64,000 nucleotides of DNA from assembly GCA_022072055.1 (NCBI GenBank), contig JAJVIK010000008.1, positions 232,111 to 296,110 of the forward strand. Reading direction: 5' to 3'. Below are positions 54,214 to 62,559 of the stretch, piece by piece (the stretch's first letter is position 1; each line of letters opens with the position of its first letter). The notes below the pieces were generated by a model. The model saw only the letters and a list, made by a program, of their open reading frames with translations, was not told where the DNA came from and made no database searches. This DNA comes from a bacterium (lineage in GTDB: Bacteria; Hinthialibacterota; Hinthialibacteria; OLB16). The position numbers were made by a program, and so were the translations under genes.

Positions 54214-54539
54214 GCCCTCCGTCCAAGCGAGCGGCGGTCCGGCATTTGCGGGAGCGCCAAGGCTGCTCGGAGCGGAGGGCGTGCAAGTTGGTGGGGACGG
54301 CGCGCTCGACGGCGCGTTACGCGGCCAAGGAGAAGAAAGAAGAGGATCGATTACGGCGAAGGATCTGTACGCTGGCGGGGCGGCGTAAACGTTACGGCTA
54401 CCGTCGGATTTGGGCGGTGTTGCGCCGGCAGGGGTGGGCCGTCAACGTGAAGCGTGTGCATCGGATCTGGAAGGAAGAGGGGCTGGGGCTGCCGAAGAAA
54501 AGGACGGAATTCAGACCGACTGACGAAGGAACAGTATGA
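54207..54539 (+). pseudogene. IS3-family transposase OrfB, 3'-truncated
   Basis: 110 residues from a GTG at 54207 overlapping orfA by seven bases in another frame, as usual for IS3 frameshift pairs. SPPSKRAAVRHLRER, SERRACKLVGTARSTARY and RRKRYGYRRIWAVLRRQGWAVNVKRVHRIWKEEGLGLPKK are the N-terminal HTH_21 part. The frame leaves homology at EFRPTDEGTV and ends; the DDE integrase core (~170 residues) is absent. Not functional. Confidence 0.9.
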
Positions 54540-54688
54540 GCAGTAATCGATTCAGACCTTTCCCTGGTGGCACCCTTTCCGCTGCTCTTCCCGGGGGTAA
54601 TGAGCTTGGCCTTCTTCTGCCTCGTGAGATTGACGGAGGCATCGTGTGAGTCACATTTGGAGGTCGATGCGCTATATTGCATGGCACT

Positions 54689-56239
54689 ATGGTAGAACTC
54701 GGGCAAGACTCACAGACGACTGGCGCTGGCGAAAGGTACCGCGCCTTATTGGCCGTTTCAGAAGCGATTATCTCGCACCGTGACCTGTCCTCGTTGTTCC
54801 ACGACTTGGCCGGACGACTGCGTCAGGTGGCGCGCTTCGACCACCTCTCCCTGGTTCTGCACGATGCGCCGAACGACACCATGCGCCTGCACGTCTTGGA
54901 GACCTCCGAACCCAACGCACCCCATATTGTGATAGATCTTCCTCCTGAAGAGGACCCGGCTGGGTTGGTGTGGCGGACACAGCAGCCTCTCATCACGTCG
55001 AGGGTAGGCGAGCTGAGTCGCTGGCCGCGTTTGTTGGAGCGAGTGCAGCCGTATGGAGTCCAGAGCTTTTGCTGGCTTCCGTTGACGACGGCCCGGCGGC
55101 GGCTGGGAGCGCTGGTGTTCACATGCAAGCAGCCGTCGGCGTATGAAACAGCGGATGTGGACTTCCTGCGGCATGTCGCCAACCAGGTGGCGGTGGCCGT
55201 TGAGAACGCATTGGCTTTTCAGGAACTCACTGCGCTGAAGGACCAGCTTGCCCAAGAGAAGGCCTACCTGGAGGAGGAGGCTCGAACTGAGAGCCACTTC
55301 GGCCAGGTCGTGGGTGATAGCGCAGCGCTGCGACGAGTGTTGAAAGAGGTGGATACAGTCGCACCGACTGACTCGACCGTCCTAGTGCGTGGCGAGACCG
55401 GAACGGGCAAGGAACTCATTGCGCGCGCCCTGCACGACCTCAGCCCGCGTCGAGACCGCACCTTCGTTAAGCTCAATTGCGCGGCCATCCCCATGGGCCT
55501 ACTGGAGAGTGAGTTGTTTGGTCACGAGAAAGGGGCGTTCACCGGGGCCATCAGCCAGAAGGTGGGCCGATTCGAGCTGGGGCATCGGGGCACCCTTTTC
55601 CTAGATGAGGTTGGGGACATCCCACTGGAACTTCAACCGAAGCTACTTCGTGTTTTGCAAGAGCAGGAATTCGAGCGCCTCGGTGGAACAAAGACGATTA
55701 AGGTGGATGTCCGGCTGGTGGCGGCCACGCACCGCGACCTGGCCAAGATGGTCGCCGATGGCCAATTCCGCAAAGATTTATTTTACCGGCTGAACGTTTT
55801 CCCTGTGGTATTGCCGCCCTTACGGGAGCGCCCAGACGATATCCCGCGACTGGTTCGCCACTTCACGCATCAGTTCGCCCGGCGGATGGGCCGACGGATC
55901 GAATCCATCCCCTCCGAAGTGATGGACGCCTTGGTTCGATACCCCTGGCCGGGTAACGTCCGGGAACTTCAAAACGTCATCGAACGCGCGGTCATTCTCT
56001 CCCCGGGCCTGTCGCTTCAGGTTCCACTCAGTGATTTGCAGCCGGAGGCCGCGCAGGTGCCGGTATCGACCAACGCGGTCATCACCCTGGCCGACGCCGA
56101 GCGGGAGCACATCCTCGGCGTCCTCCACGAGACGGGCTGGGTGCTGGCTGGCCCGAAGGGGGCCGCAACCCGCCTGGGGATGAAGCGCTCCACCTTGCAA
56201 GCGAAAATGAAGAGGCTCGGTATCTCTCGGCCCGTGTAG
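54689..56239 (+). CDS. Sigma-54-dependent activator with GAF sensor
   Basis: 516 residues from the ATG at 54689. Residues ~15-190 are a GAF domain (RYRALLAVSEAIISHRDL...FCWLPLTTARRRLGALVF) with a linker coiled coil. The AAA+ core has Walker A GETGTGKE, the sigma-54-contact loop EKGAFTGA, Walker B LFLDEVGD and the arginine finger region near FRKDLFYRLNVFP. A Fis-type HTH ends the protein (GPKGAATRLGMKRSTLQAKMKRLGI). No receiver domain, so a small ligand or redox signal bound by GAF is expected. The downstream operon has a matching -24/-12 promoter. Confidence 0.95.
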   Translation: MVELGQDSQTTGAGERYRALLAVSEAIISHRDLSSLFHDLAGRLRQVARFDHLSLVLHDAPNDTMRLHVLETSEPNAPHIVIDLPPEEDPAGLVWRTQQPLITSRVGELSRWPRLLERVQPYGVQSFCWLPLTTARRRLGALVFTCKQPSAYETADVDFLRHVANQVAVAVENALAFQELTALKDQLAQEKAYLEEEARTESHFGQVVGDSAALRRVLKEVDTVAPTDSTVLVRGETGTGKELIARALHDLSPRRDRTFVKLNCAAIPMGLLESELFGHEKGAFTGAISQKVGRFELGHRGTLFLDEVGDIPLELQPKLLRVLQEQEFERLGGTKTIKVDVRLVAATHRDLAKMVADGQFRKDLFYRLNVFPVVLPPLRERPDDIPRLVRHFTHQFARRMGRRIESIPSEVMDALVRYPWPGNVRELQNVIERAVILSPGLSLQVPLSDLQPEAAQVPVSTNAVITLADAEREHILGVLHETGWVLAGPKGAATRLGMKRSTLQAKMKRLGISRPV

Positions 56240-56242
56240 TGC

Positions 56243-56276
56243 CTGCCCATGGGCAGATGTGCCCGCCGGACGGCAC
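56243..56276. promoter_or_regulatory. Palindromic sites, possible activator binding region
   Basis: A perfect 14-bp palindrome CTGCCCATGGGCAG lies at 56243-56256, and GTGCC...GGCAC arms at 56259-56276. They sit 110-140 bases upstream of the sigma-54 promoter, the usual distance for enhancer-type binding of the activator encoded just before. Confidence 0.5.
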
Positions 56277-56384
56277 TTCGCATCTGGCACTTTCCTTCCA
56301 TAATGTCGGTTCTCTCGAACCGCCCGCTCCGCAAGTCCCTACTATCCATCACTTTATGAGTCGAAACCGCAGACCGGACCTCGT

Positions 56385-56399
56385 CGGCATGGCCCTTGC
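56385..56399 (+). promoter_or_regulatory. Sigma-54 (-24/-12) promoter
   Basis: CGGCATGGCCCTTGC matches the consensus TGGCACGNNNNTTGC at all but two fixed positions. The invariant GG (56386-56387) and GC (56398-56399) are separated by exactly ten bases. Transcription would start near 56411, ahead of the STAS gene at 56440. Confidence 0.7.
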
Positions 56400-56439
56400 C
56401 CTATGACCATCCAGGTAACGGCGCGAAAGGGGACGAACG

Positions 56440-56721
56440 ATGCTGCGAATAACCGTTCACGACGATCCACAGGCTCTCACCTTCCAGCTCGAAGGGTGTT
56501 TGACAGGTGTGTGGGTGCAGGAGCTGCAGAAGTGCTGGCAGGACACTCTATCCAGTCGGCGCAGGCCGAACCTTCGCGTCGATCTGACAGGCGTGACTTC
56601 GATAGACCCCAGGGGGGAAGACTGCTTGTCGGCCATGCATAGGCAAGGGGCGGAATTTATTGCTGCCGACTGCCTGATGTTGGCCTTCGTGGAGGAGATT
56701 ACCCAAGCGTCACAGGGTTAG
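56440..56721 (+). CDS. STAS-like domain protein
   Basis: 93 residues. MLRITVHDDPQALTFQLEGCLTGVWVQELQKCW, then LRVDLTGVTSIDPRGEDCLSAMHRQGAEFIAA follow the alpha/beta pattern of STAS / anti-anti-sigma domains, with the phosphoacceptor region SIDPRG lacking the usual Ser. The protein is small and soluble. It is the first gene after the sigma-54 promoter, so probably the leader gene of the efflux operon, possibly a sensor or regulator of it. Confidence 0.75.
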   Translation: MLRITVHDDPQALTFQLEGCLTGVWVQELQKCWQDTLSSRRRPNLRVDLTGVTSIDPRGEDCLSAMHRQGAEFIAADCLMLAFVEEITQASQG

Positions 56722-56789
56722 GTCCTAGCGGCCGGCGGAGAGTAGGTGTTATGCGCGGAACAGTACAAACACACAGGAGGAACGATCAC

Positions 56790-57905
56790 ATGAACACGTT
56801 GATGAAAGACAAAGGGAAGACACCCACTAGCATCGGCTCTCTGGCCCTTCTCACCATTCTGGCATCCCTGCTTCTTAGCGGGTGCAGGGAGGAAATTGTG
56901 TCTCCGCCAGTTGTCCGTTCTGTCCGTTCCATCGTCATCGAAAGACATGAAGTGGGAGACCCGGTCGTTCTCACCGGTCATATTCGGGCGCGCGATGAGG
57001 TCAGCTTGGCCTTCCGTATTTCGGGGAAGGTGATCGAAAGATCCGTGGACGTCGGCGATACGGTCAAGGCCGGGCAACTTGTCGCAAGGCTCGACGACGA
57101 AATGGAGCAAAACGCTCTGCGAGCGGCTTGGGCCGACCTCACGGCGGCGCAGGCTGTCCTTGAGCAGTCGGCGGCGCGCGAAAGGCGGTTCCATGAATTG
57201 CTCCGGGAAGGGGCCTCAACGCAAGACGAATATGAAGGCACGTTGCGTCAACAAAAGACGGCGAACGCGCAGGTCCATGCGGCGGAAGCCAGGCTAAAAT
57301 CCGCGTCCGACCAATTGGGATACACGGAATTGAAATCCGAGGCGGACGGCGTGATCACGGAAAAGGGCGCGGAGCCGGGTGAAGTCGTTCGTGTAGGACA
57401 AATGATTCTCACCCTGGCTCGCGAAGAAGGAAGGGACGCCGTTTTCGGCATGCCCGCCCAGGTCATCCGCGAGGGTCTGAGTTTGAATCAAGAAGTCGAG
57501 GTCTGGCTCGCGGACAATCCGGACATCAAGGCCATCGGACATATCCGTGAAATCTCACCTCAGGCGGACCCAGTCACAAGGAACCATCAGGTCAAAGTCG
57601 GCCTCGTTGATCCTCCGGTTGGAATGTTCTTGGGGGCGACAGCGGTCGGGCACTTGGAGTTACGGACTGCTCCAGTGATCGAAATTCCTTCCTCGGCGCT
57701 GATGATGCTGGAAGACAAGCCCGCCGTTTGGGTGATCGACTCCAAGGCTCAACGTGTTTCACTGCGGGAAATCAAAATCGAACGCTATACCCCAGATTCC
57801 GTCATCGCAACGGACGGTCTAGTACCCGGTGAGCGGATCGTGACGGCTGGTGTACAGGAACTTCATGAAGGTCAAGAAATCAAACTGTTAGGAGATCCAT
57901 CATGA
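56790..57905 (+). CDS. RND efflux periplasmic adaptor
   Basis: 371 residues from the ATG at 56790, with AGGAGG nine bases upstream. Lipoprotein signal ending in LLLSGCREE. The HlyD/MFP order is seen: barrel-sandwich (VVLTGHIRARDEVSLAFRISGKVI), hairpin ~100-180, then DGVITEKGAEPGEVVRVGQMIL and a beta-barrel/proximal domain. It links the inner-membrane pump to an outer-membrane channel. The stop overlaps the pump ATG by four bases. No TolC-like gene is in the operon, so an unlinked channel must be used. Confidence 0.93.
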   Translation: MNTLMKDKGKTPTSIGSLALLTILASLLLSGCREEIVSPPVVRSVRSIVIERHEVGDPVVLTGHIRARDEVSLAFRISGKVIERSVDVGDTVKAGQLVARLDDEMEQNALRAAWADLTAAQAVLEQSAARERRFHELLREGASTQDEYEGTLRQQKTANAQVHAAEARLKSASDQLGYTELKSEADGVITEKGAEPGEVVRVGQMILTLAREEGRDAVFGMPAQVIREGLSLNQEVEVWLADNPDIKAIGHIREISPQADPVTRNHQVKVGLVDPPVGMFLGATAVGHLELRTAPVIEIPSSALMMLEDKPAVWVIDSKAQRVSLREIKIERYTPDSVIATDGLVPGERIVTAGVQELHEGQEIKLLGDPS

Positions 57906-60900
57906 AAGGCCTCAACCTATCCGAATGGGCAATCCGCCACAAGTCGCTTGTCATATATTTCATGTTGGTGAGCATCGTGGCCGGGGTCAGCGCTTATGTG
58001 AGCCTGGGGCGTAACGAAGACCCGGAATTCACGGTCAAAACGATCGTCGTCCAGACGCTTTGGCCCGGCGCGACCCAGGAAGAAACGATGCAGCAGGTGA
58101 CCGACCGTATCGAGAAGAAGCTTCAGGAGACGCCCAATCTCTATTACTTGAAGAGCTATACGTTAGCCGGACAGTCGACCGTTTTCGTCAACCTGCTTGA
58201 GTCCACCCCGAAGAAAGATGTTCCCGAGTTCAAGTATCAGATCCGCAAGAAAGTCGGCGACATCAAGCAAACTCTCCCGCAAGGGGTCGTGGGGCCGTTC
58301 TTCAACGACGAGTTCGGCGACACCTACGGGATCATCTATGGTTTTATGGCCGATGGCTTTTCACACCGGGAACTGCGCGATTATGTGGAGCAGGCACGCT
58401 CGCGCATGCTCCAGGTCAAGGATGTCTCCAAAGCGGAAATTCTGGGCGCCCAGGATGAACGGATCTATATCGAGTTTTCCACGCTTCGCCTGGCCGAACT
58501 CGGTATGGACCGCATGGAGTTGATCCAGGCGCTTGTCAGCCAAAACGCCGTCGTTCCTTCCGGTGTGATCCAGACCAAGAATGAATCCATGCTCATGGAT
58601 GTATCCGGCAGGTTTGAGTCCGAAAAAGACCTGCGCCAAGTCAATTTCGTTATCGGCGACGAATTGATGCGCCTGAGCGATATCGCAACCATCACGCGCG
58701 GCTACGCCGATCCGCCTCAACCGATATTCCGGGTTAACGGCAAGGACGCCATAGGTCTCGCGCTCTCGATGCGCACAGGCGGCGACATTCTCGCGCTAGA
58801 AAAGAACCTGGACCAAGCGATAGAGGAAATCAAATCTGAGTTTCCGGTCGGGATCGAAACATTCCTGGTCTCCAATCAGCCCAAAGTGGTTCACCACGCC
58901 GTCTACGAATTCACGAAGTCGCTGTGGGAGGCGATCGCGATCGTCCTCTTCATCAGTTTTCTCAGCCTGGGCCTGCGCGCGGGCATGGTTGTGGCGACCT
59001 CGATTCCGTTGGTGCTCGCGATTGTGTTCGTCATCATGCAGGCGCTTGGGATCGATCTGCAGCGCATCTCGCTAGGAGCGCTCATCATTGCGTTAGGGCT
59101 GCTGGTCGATGACGCCATGATCACCATCGAGAGTATGGTCACCAAGCTGGAAGAGGGCTGGGATACCTCCCGCGCTGCGACCTTCGCCTACACGTCAACA
59201 GCCTTTCCGATGCTCACCGGGACTGTCGTCACGATGCTTGGCTTCATGCCGATCGGCTTTGCCAAGAGCGATGCCGGTGAATACACCTTCACGCTCTTCG
59301 CGGTCGTGGTTATCGCCTTACTCGTCTCATGGTTTGTCGCGGTGATTTTTTCCCCGCTCATCGGCACGATGATGCTGTCGCCCAAGCACAAGGGTGAACA
59401 CGACAAGGGCGATCGGGTCGCGGCCCTGTTCCGGCGCTTGCTACGTCTTACCACGCGCCATTCGAAACTAACGCTCGGACTGACGATTCTGATTTTCTGC
59501 GTGTCATTGGGGCTGGCCCCGTTTGTGCCGAGCCAGTTCTTTCCCTCCTCGGACCGGCCCGAGCTGATCGTTGACCTGCGGCTCAGGCATGACGCCTCGA
59601 TCTACGCGACGGATAAGGCCTCGCAAAAGCTGGACGAAATCCTTCGGGGCGACCCCGATATCGTTCACTGGAGCTCCTACGTCGGACGCGGGGCGATCCG
59701 ATTTTATCTACCCCTCGACGTGCAGTTGCAGAACGATTTCTTCGCGCAAACGGTCATCGTCACCAAGAGCTTGGAGGCTCGCGAGCTCGTCAAGAAACGC
59801 CTCGAAGACACGCTACGGCAAAACTTCCCGGAGGTGGTCGGGCGCGTGTTTCCTCTTGAACTCGGCCCCCCGGTGGGCTGGCCGGTGCAATACCGGGTCA
59901 GCGGCGAAGATCCGTACAAAGTCCGCGAAATCGCCGACAAGGTGGCCCAGATCATGGGGACGAGCCCCGATCTGATAAATGTGAATTTCAACTGGATGGA
60001 GCCGATTCGCAAGCTCAAGATCCGCGTCAACCAGGATGAAGCCAAGCAGCTGGGACTAAATTCGGCTGCTGTGGCTCAGGCGATCAACGCGGTCGTTTCG
60101 GGCATCCCCTCGACCCAAGTGCGCGACAGCATCTATCTGATCGATGTCGTGGTTCGGGCCCAGGAGTCCGAGCGCATGTCGCTGGAGACCATCCGTACCC
60201 TGAAAATCCCGTTGCCGAACGGTCGATCCGTTCCGCTCGTGGAGCTGGCCAGCGTCGATTACGAACAGGATTTGCCCCTGATTTGGCGGCGGGACCGGCT
60301 GCCCACCCTGACAGTCCAGGCCGAGGTCAAGGAGGGCATGATGCCGGCGACCGCCGTGGATAGCCTGAAAGAAGGGATATCGGATTTGAGGAAACAACTG
60401 CCTCTCAATTACAAGATCGTTGATGGCGGTAGCGTTGAGGATAGCGCAAGGGCGCAGGCGTCCGTCTTGGCGGTCTTCCCGTTCATGATCATCCTGATGA
60501 TGACGGTTCTGATGATCCAGATGCAGAAATTCAGCCACATGTTCCTGGTCTGCAGCGTGGCGCCGCTGGGCGTCATCGGAGTCGTCCTTGCCTTGCTGGC
60601 CACGCAGAAGCCGATGGGGTTCGTCGCAATGCTGGGGGTCGTGGCGCTGATCGGCATGATCGTTCGCAACTCGGTCATCCTCGTTCACCAGATCGATGTC
60701 GAAAAAGAAAAGGGGCTTTCGGATTGGGACGCCGTCATCGAAGCCACTGTCCTCCGCTTCCGTCCGATCATGCTGACGGCGGTGGCGGCCATCCTGGGCA
60801 TGGCGCCCATCGCGCCCACCGTTTTCTGGGGTCCCATGTCCTACGCCATCATGGGTGGGCTGGCGGTAGCCACAGTGCTCACGCTGCTCTCTCTGCCTTC

Positions 60901-60967
60901 GCTTTATGTCATCTGGTTTAGAGTCCACGAAAAACAGACGCCAGAAAAAGAAGGAGCGGAATCATGA
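57902..60967 (+). CDS. RND efflux permease (AcrB-like)
   Basis: 1021 residues, full length for hydrophobe/amphiphile RND pumps. The first helix is followed by DPEFTVKTIVVQTLWPGATQEE. The central proton-relay Asp pair is in GLLVDDAMITIES (TM4), and the second half mirrors the first after ~residue 500 with a GMIVRNSVILV TM10. Two large periplasmic loops. It exports toxic small molecules with proton antiport. It is the second gene of the adaptor-pump pair and overlaps the HD-GYP gene by four bases. Confidence 0.96.
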   Translation: MKGLNLSEWAIRHKSLVIYFMLVSIVAGVSAYVSLGRNEDPEFTVKTIVVQTLWPGATQEETMQQVTDRIEKKLQETPNLYYLKSYTLAGQSTVFVNLLESTPKKDVPEFKYQIRKKVGDIKQTLPQGVVGPFFNDEFGDTYGIIYGFMADGFSHRELRDYVEQARSRMLQVKDVSKAEILGAQDERIYIEFSTLRLAELGMDRMELIQALVSQNAVVPSGVIQTKNESMLMDVSGRFESEKDLRQVNFVIGDELMRLSDIATITRGYADPPQPIFRVNGKDAIGLALSMRTGGDILALEKNLDQAIEEIKSEFPVGIETFLVSNQPKVVHHAVYEFTKSLWEAIAIVLFISFLSLGLRAGMVVATSIPLVLAIVFVIMQALGIDLQRISLGALIIALGLLVDDAMITIESMVTKLEEGWDTSRAATFAYTSTAFPMLTGTVVTMLGFMPIGFAKSDAGEYTFTLFAVVVIALLVSWFVAVIFSPLIGTMMLSPKHKGEHDKGDRVAALFRRLLRLTTRHSKLTLGLTILIFCVSLGLAPFVPSQFFPSSDRPELIVDLRLRHDASIYATDKASQKLDEILRGDPDIVHWSSYVGRGAIRFYLPLDVQLQNDFFAQTVIVTKSLEARELVKKRLEDTLRQNFPEVVGRVFPLELGPPVGWPVQYRVSGEDPYKVREIADKVAQIMGTSPDLINVNFNWMEPIRKLKIRVNQDEAKQLGLNSAAVAQAINAVVSGIPSTQVRDSIYLIDVVVRAQESERMSLETIRTLKIPLPNGRSVPLVELASVDYEQDLPLIWRRDRLPTLTVQAEVKEGMMPATAVDSLKEGISDLRKQLPLNYKIVDGGSVEDSARAQASVLAVFPFMIILMMTVLMIQMQKFSHMFLVCSVAPLGVIGVVLALLATQKPMGFVAMLGVVALIGMIVRNSVILVHQIDVEKEKGLSDWDAVIEATVLRFRPIMLTAVAAILGMAPIAPTVFWGPMSYAIMGGLAVATVLTLLSLPSLYVIWFRVHEKQTPEKEGAES

Positions 60968-61929
60968 GCCGCACGCTGACAACCGAACCGAGCCGGCATA
61001 TGGGCGATTTCGAGACAAGCGGGATCGAACTCCGCCTCCGCCATTCCGTGCGCCTTGGCATTTGGAAACGACTGTTGTGGCGTTTTGTACCAGCCGCGCT
61101 GATGTTTGTGATCCTCGGTTCAGCGCTGCTTGAGGCGGCGAAGCGGATTCCACCAGTCGGTGGCGCGCTTCAGTCGCCCGCCATCGTATTGTTGTTCACT
61201 GTCGCGATTCTGTTTCCGTTGATCGTCCTCTCCGCCAGGAAAGTGCTCGCCTTGACGGTCGGTTTTGAAATGGCGCATCTGGAACTGCTCGGAGTCTTGA
61301 GCAGCGCCATCGCGAAGCGCGACGACGCCACCGAGGAGCACAATCTCCGGGTCGCCATCATGGCCGTTCACTTGGCGGTCGCCGCCGGATTAGACCCGCG
61401 CCTGATCCGGGGTCTATTCGTCGGCGCTTTGCTGCACGACATCGGAAAAATCGGAGTTCCCGACGGTATCCTTCTCAAACCTGGAAAGCTCTCGCCGGAT
61501 GAACGGCGGGAAATGGAACGACACGTCGTTTACGGAGACGAGATCCTCCAAGACTCGACTTGGCTTCACGGGGCGGGCCGGGTGGTCCATTGCCACCACG
61601 AGCGCTTCGACGGAGGCGGCTACCCCGAGGGGAGAAAGGGGTTCGAGATTCCGCCAGAAGCGCGGCTTTTCGCAATCGTGGATACGTTTGACGCCCTGAC
61701 CTCCGAGCGTCCTTACAAACAGCCAATAGGATTGGAGGGGGCATTGCGCATAATGGAGCGCGAACGAGGCGCGCATTTCGATCCGGCCTATCTGGACGCT
61801 TTCAAGAAAATAGCAGGGGCCTTGTATACCAAAGTCGTGTCCATCGGGTCAGAAGACCTCAAGGAATTGGTTTTGGAGTTAATTGAGAGGTACTACACCA
61901 AAGTTGATCCGAGAAGGCTTGAAATATGA
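60964..61929 (+). CDS. HD-GYP cyclic-di-GMP phosphodiesterase, membrane-bound
   Basis: 321 residues. Two N-terminal membrane helices (FVPAALMFVILGSALL and SPAIVLLFTVAILFPLIVL), then the HD-GYP domain from ~95: HD in LLHDIGKIGVPD, HH in VVHCHHERFDGGGYPEG with the GYP motif, and IVDTFDALTSERPYK. All metal and GYP residues are present. It would degrade cyclic-di-GMP. Being translationally coupled to an RND pump is unusual and suggests joint control of efflux and a c-di-GMP signal. Confidence 0.94.
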   Translation: MSRTLTTEPSRHMGDFETSGIELRLRHSVRLGIWKRLLWRFVPAALMFVILGSALLEAAKRIPPVGGALQSPAIVLLFTVAILFPLIVLSARKVLALTVGFEMAHLELLGVLSSAIAKRDDATEEHNLRVAIMAVHLAVAAGLDPRLIRGLFVGALLHDIGKIGVPDGILLKPGKLSPDERREMERHVVYGDEILQDSTWLHGAGRVVHCHHERFDGGGYPEGRKGFEIPPEARLFAIVDTFDALTSERPYKQPIGLEGALRIMERERGAHFDPAYLDAFKKIAGALYTKVVSIGSEDLKELVLELIERYYTKVDPRRLEI

Positions 61930-62136
61930 CTCGCATCCGCGCAGCAGGCTCGGCATCCGCTTTCGCATTGCGGGGCCGGCGCAAGCAGAGTCCTCACAGT
62001 CGGATCGGTTTGCGATCTCAAAGAGACCAGACGACCCGATGAAACCGAGACCACAACACCCCCAAACCCAAGCGACCCACCGGCCCGAATTCCGCGAGGC
62101 CGATAACCCCATCAGTAAAAACCCACCCAACCCCTC

Positions 62137-62163
62137 GGCAACGGCAACCGTTGCCCCTTTTTT
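62137..62163 (+). terminator. Intrinsic terminator of the RND/HD-GYP operon
   Basis: GGCAACGG at 62137-62144 pairs with CCGTTGCC at 62148-62155 around CAA, followed after two C by six T. It lies 208 bases after the HD-GYP stop. Confidence 0.75.
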
Positions 62164-62353
62164 CCCGCCCTGGAGGCCCCACTTCCAGAGCGGAAAAGAA
62201 GGACAGAGCCATTTGATCAGAGACCGTTTCGGGTCGTGCGGAAGGATCTCGGAAAAGACATCAATTGGCCTGACAAAGCGCGAGCGGCTTATTGAGATTT
62301 CGTAAAGGACCGCCCGATGTTCCCATTGCCACTCGTCAGTCATTTTTTTCACG

Positions 62354-62375
62354 AGTGCAATTTTAGTGCAATTTT
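62354..62375 (+). repeat. Tandem 11-mer, possible integrase arm sites
   Basis: AGTGCAATTTT occurs twice back to back (62354-62364, 62365-62375), 123 bases before the right att repeat. A one-mismatch copy is at 44189-44199, 163 bases inside the left repeat. Confidence 0.5.
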
Positions 62376-62497
62376 GCCCTTCGCAAGGGTCGTTTTTGCG
62401 CCGTGCAGGGGTGGTGTGAACGTGGCCCAGTTCTCGATTCACTGGGGAATCCTCGATTTTTCGAGGAATTGGAGGGGGTTTTCAGTGCCCGAATCCC

Positions 62498-62543
62498 CTT
62501 CCCAAGCTGAGGGTCGCGGGTTCGAGCCCCGTTTCCCGCTCCA
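62498..62543 (+). repeat. attR: duplicate of tRNA-Gly 3' half
   Basis: Perfect 46-base copy of 43981-44026. The flanking bases diverge at once, and no tRNA 5' half precedes it, so this is not a second tRNA gene. It marks the right end of the island. Confidence 0.9.
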
Positions 62544-62559
62544 TTTAACCTCAGCAAAC

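Larger units (their letters stand above)
53895..54539 (+). mobile_element. IS3-family element, truncated at its right end
   Basis: The left end is placed near 53895 because the secreted protein loses homology there and an IS3-style leader precedes orfA. orfA is intact; orfB stops after 110 codons and lacks the DDE catalytic domain. No matching terminal repeat or target duplication could be seen on the right, where the sigma-54 activator module begins. A deletion removed the right end. Confidence 0.75.
61930..62497. other. Island right end, gene-free
   Basis: 568 bases with no convincing gene; the open frames lack protein-like composition. It contains a terminator (62137-62163), a tandem 11-mer (62354-62375) and a perfect hairpin TCCTCGA-TTTT-TCGAGGA at 62450-62467, 30 bases before the right repeat. 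Integrase or excision signals may be here. Confidence 0.55.
43981..62543 (+). mobile_element. tRNA-Gly-integrated genomic island
   Basis: An 18.5-kb segment bounded by 46-bp direct repeats of the tRNA 3' half. Cargo in order: a 59-residue protein, the CHAT/kinase/WD40 protein with its divergent partner and sigma factor, an IS-disrupted secreted protein, a sigma-54 activator, a STAS protein, an RND efflux operon and an HD-GYP protein. No integrase is inside; an integrase remnant lies 17 bases beyond the right repeat. The mosaic content and truncated IS show stepwise assembly. Confidence 0.82.

Noticed and set aside
56284..56300. TGGCAC at 56285 as a sigma-54 -24 element
   Set aside because: The -12 GC is missing at the right distance; 56385-56399 fits much better.
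61879..62442. Minus-strand frame in the island right end
   Set aside because: It overlaps the end of the HD-GYP gene, has no motif and runs through the terminator.
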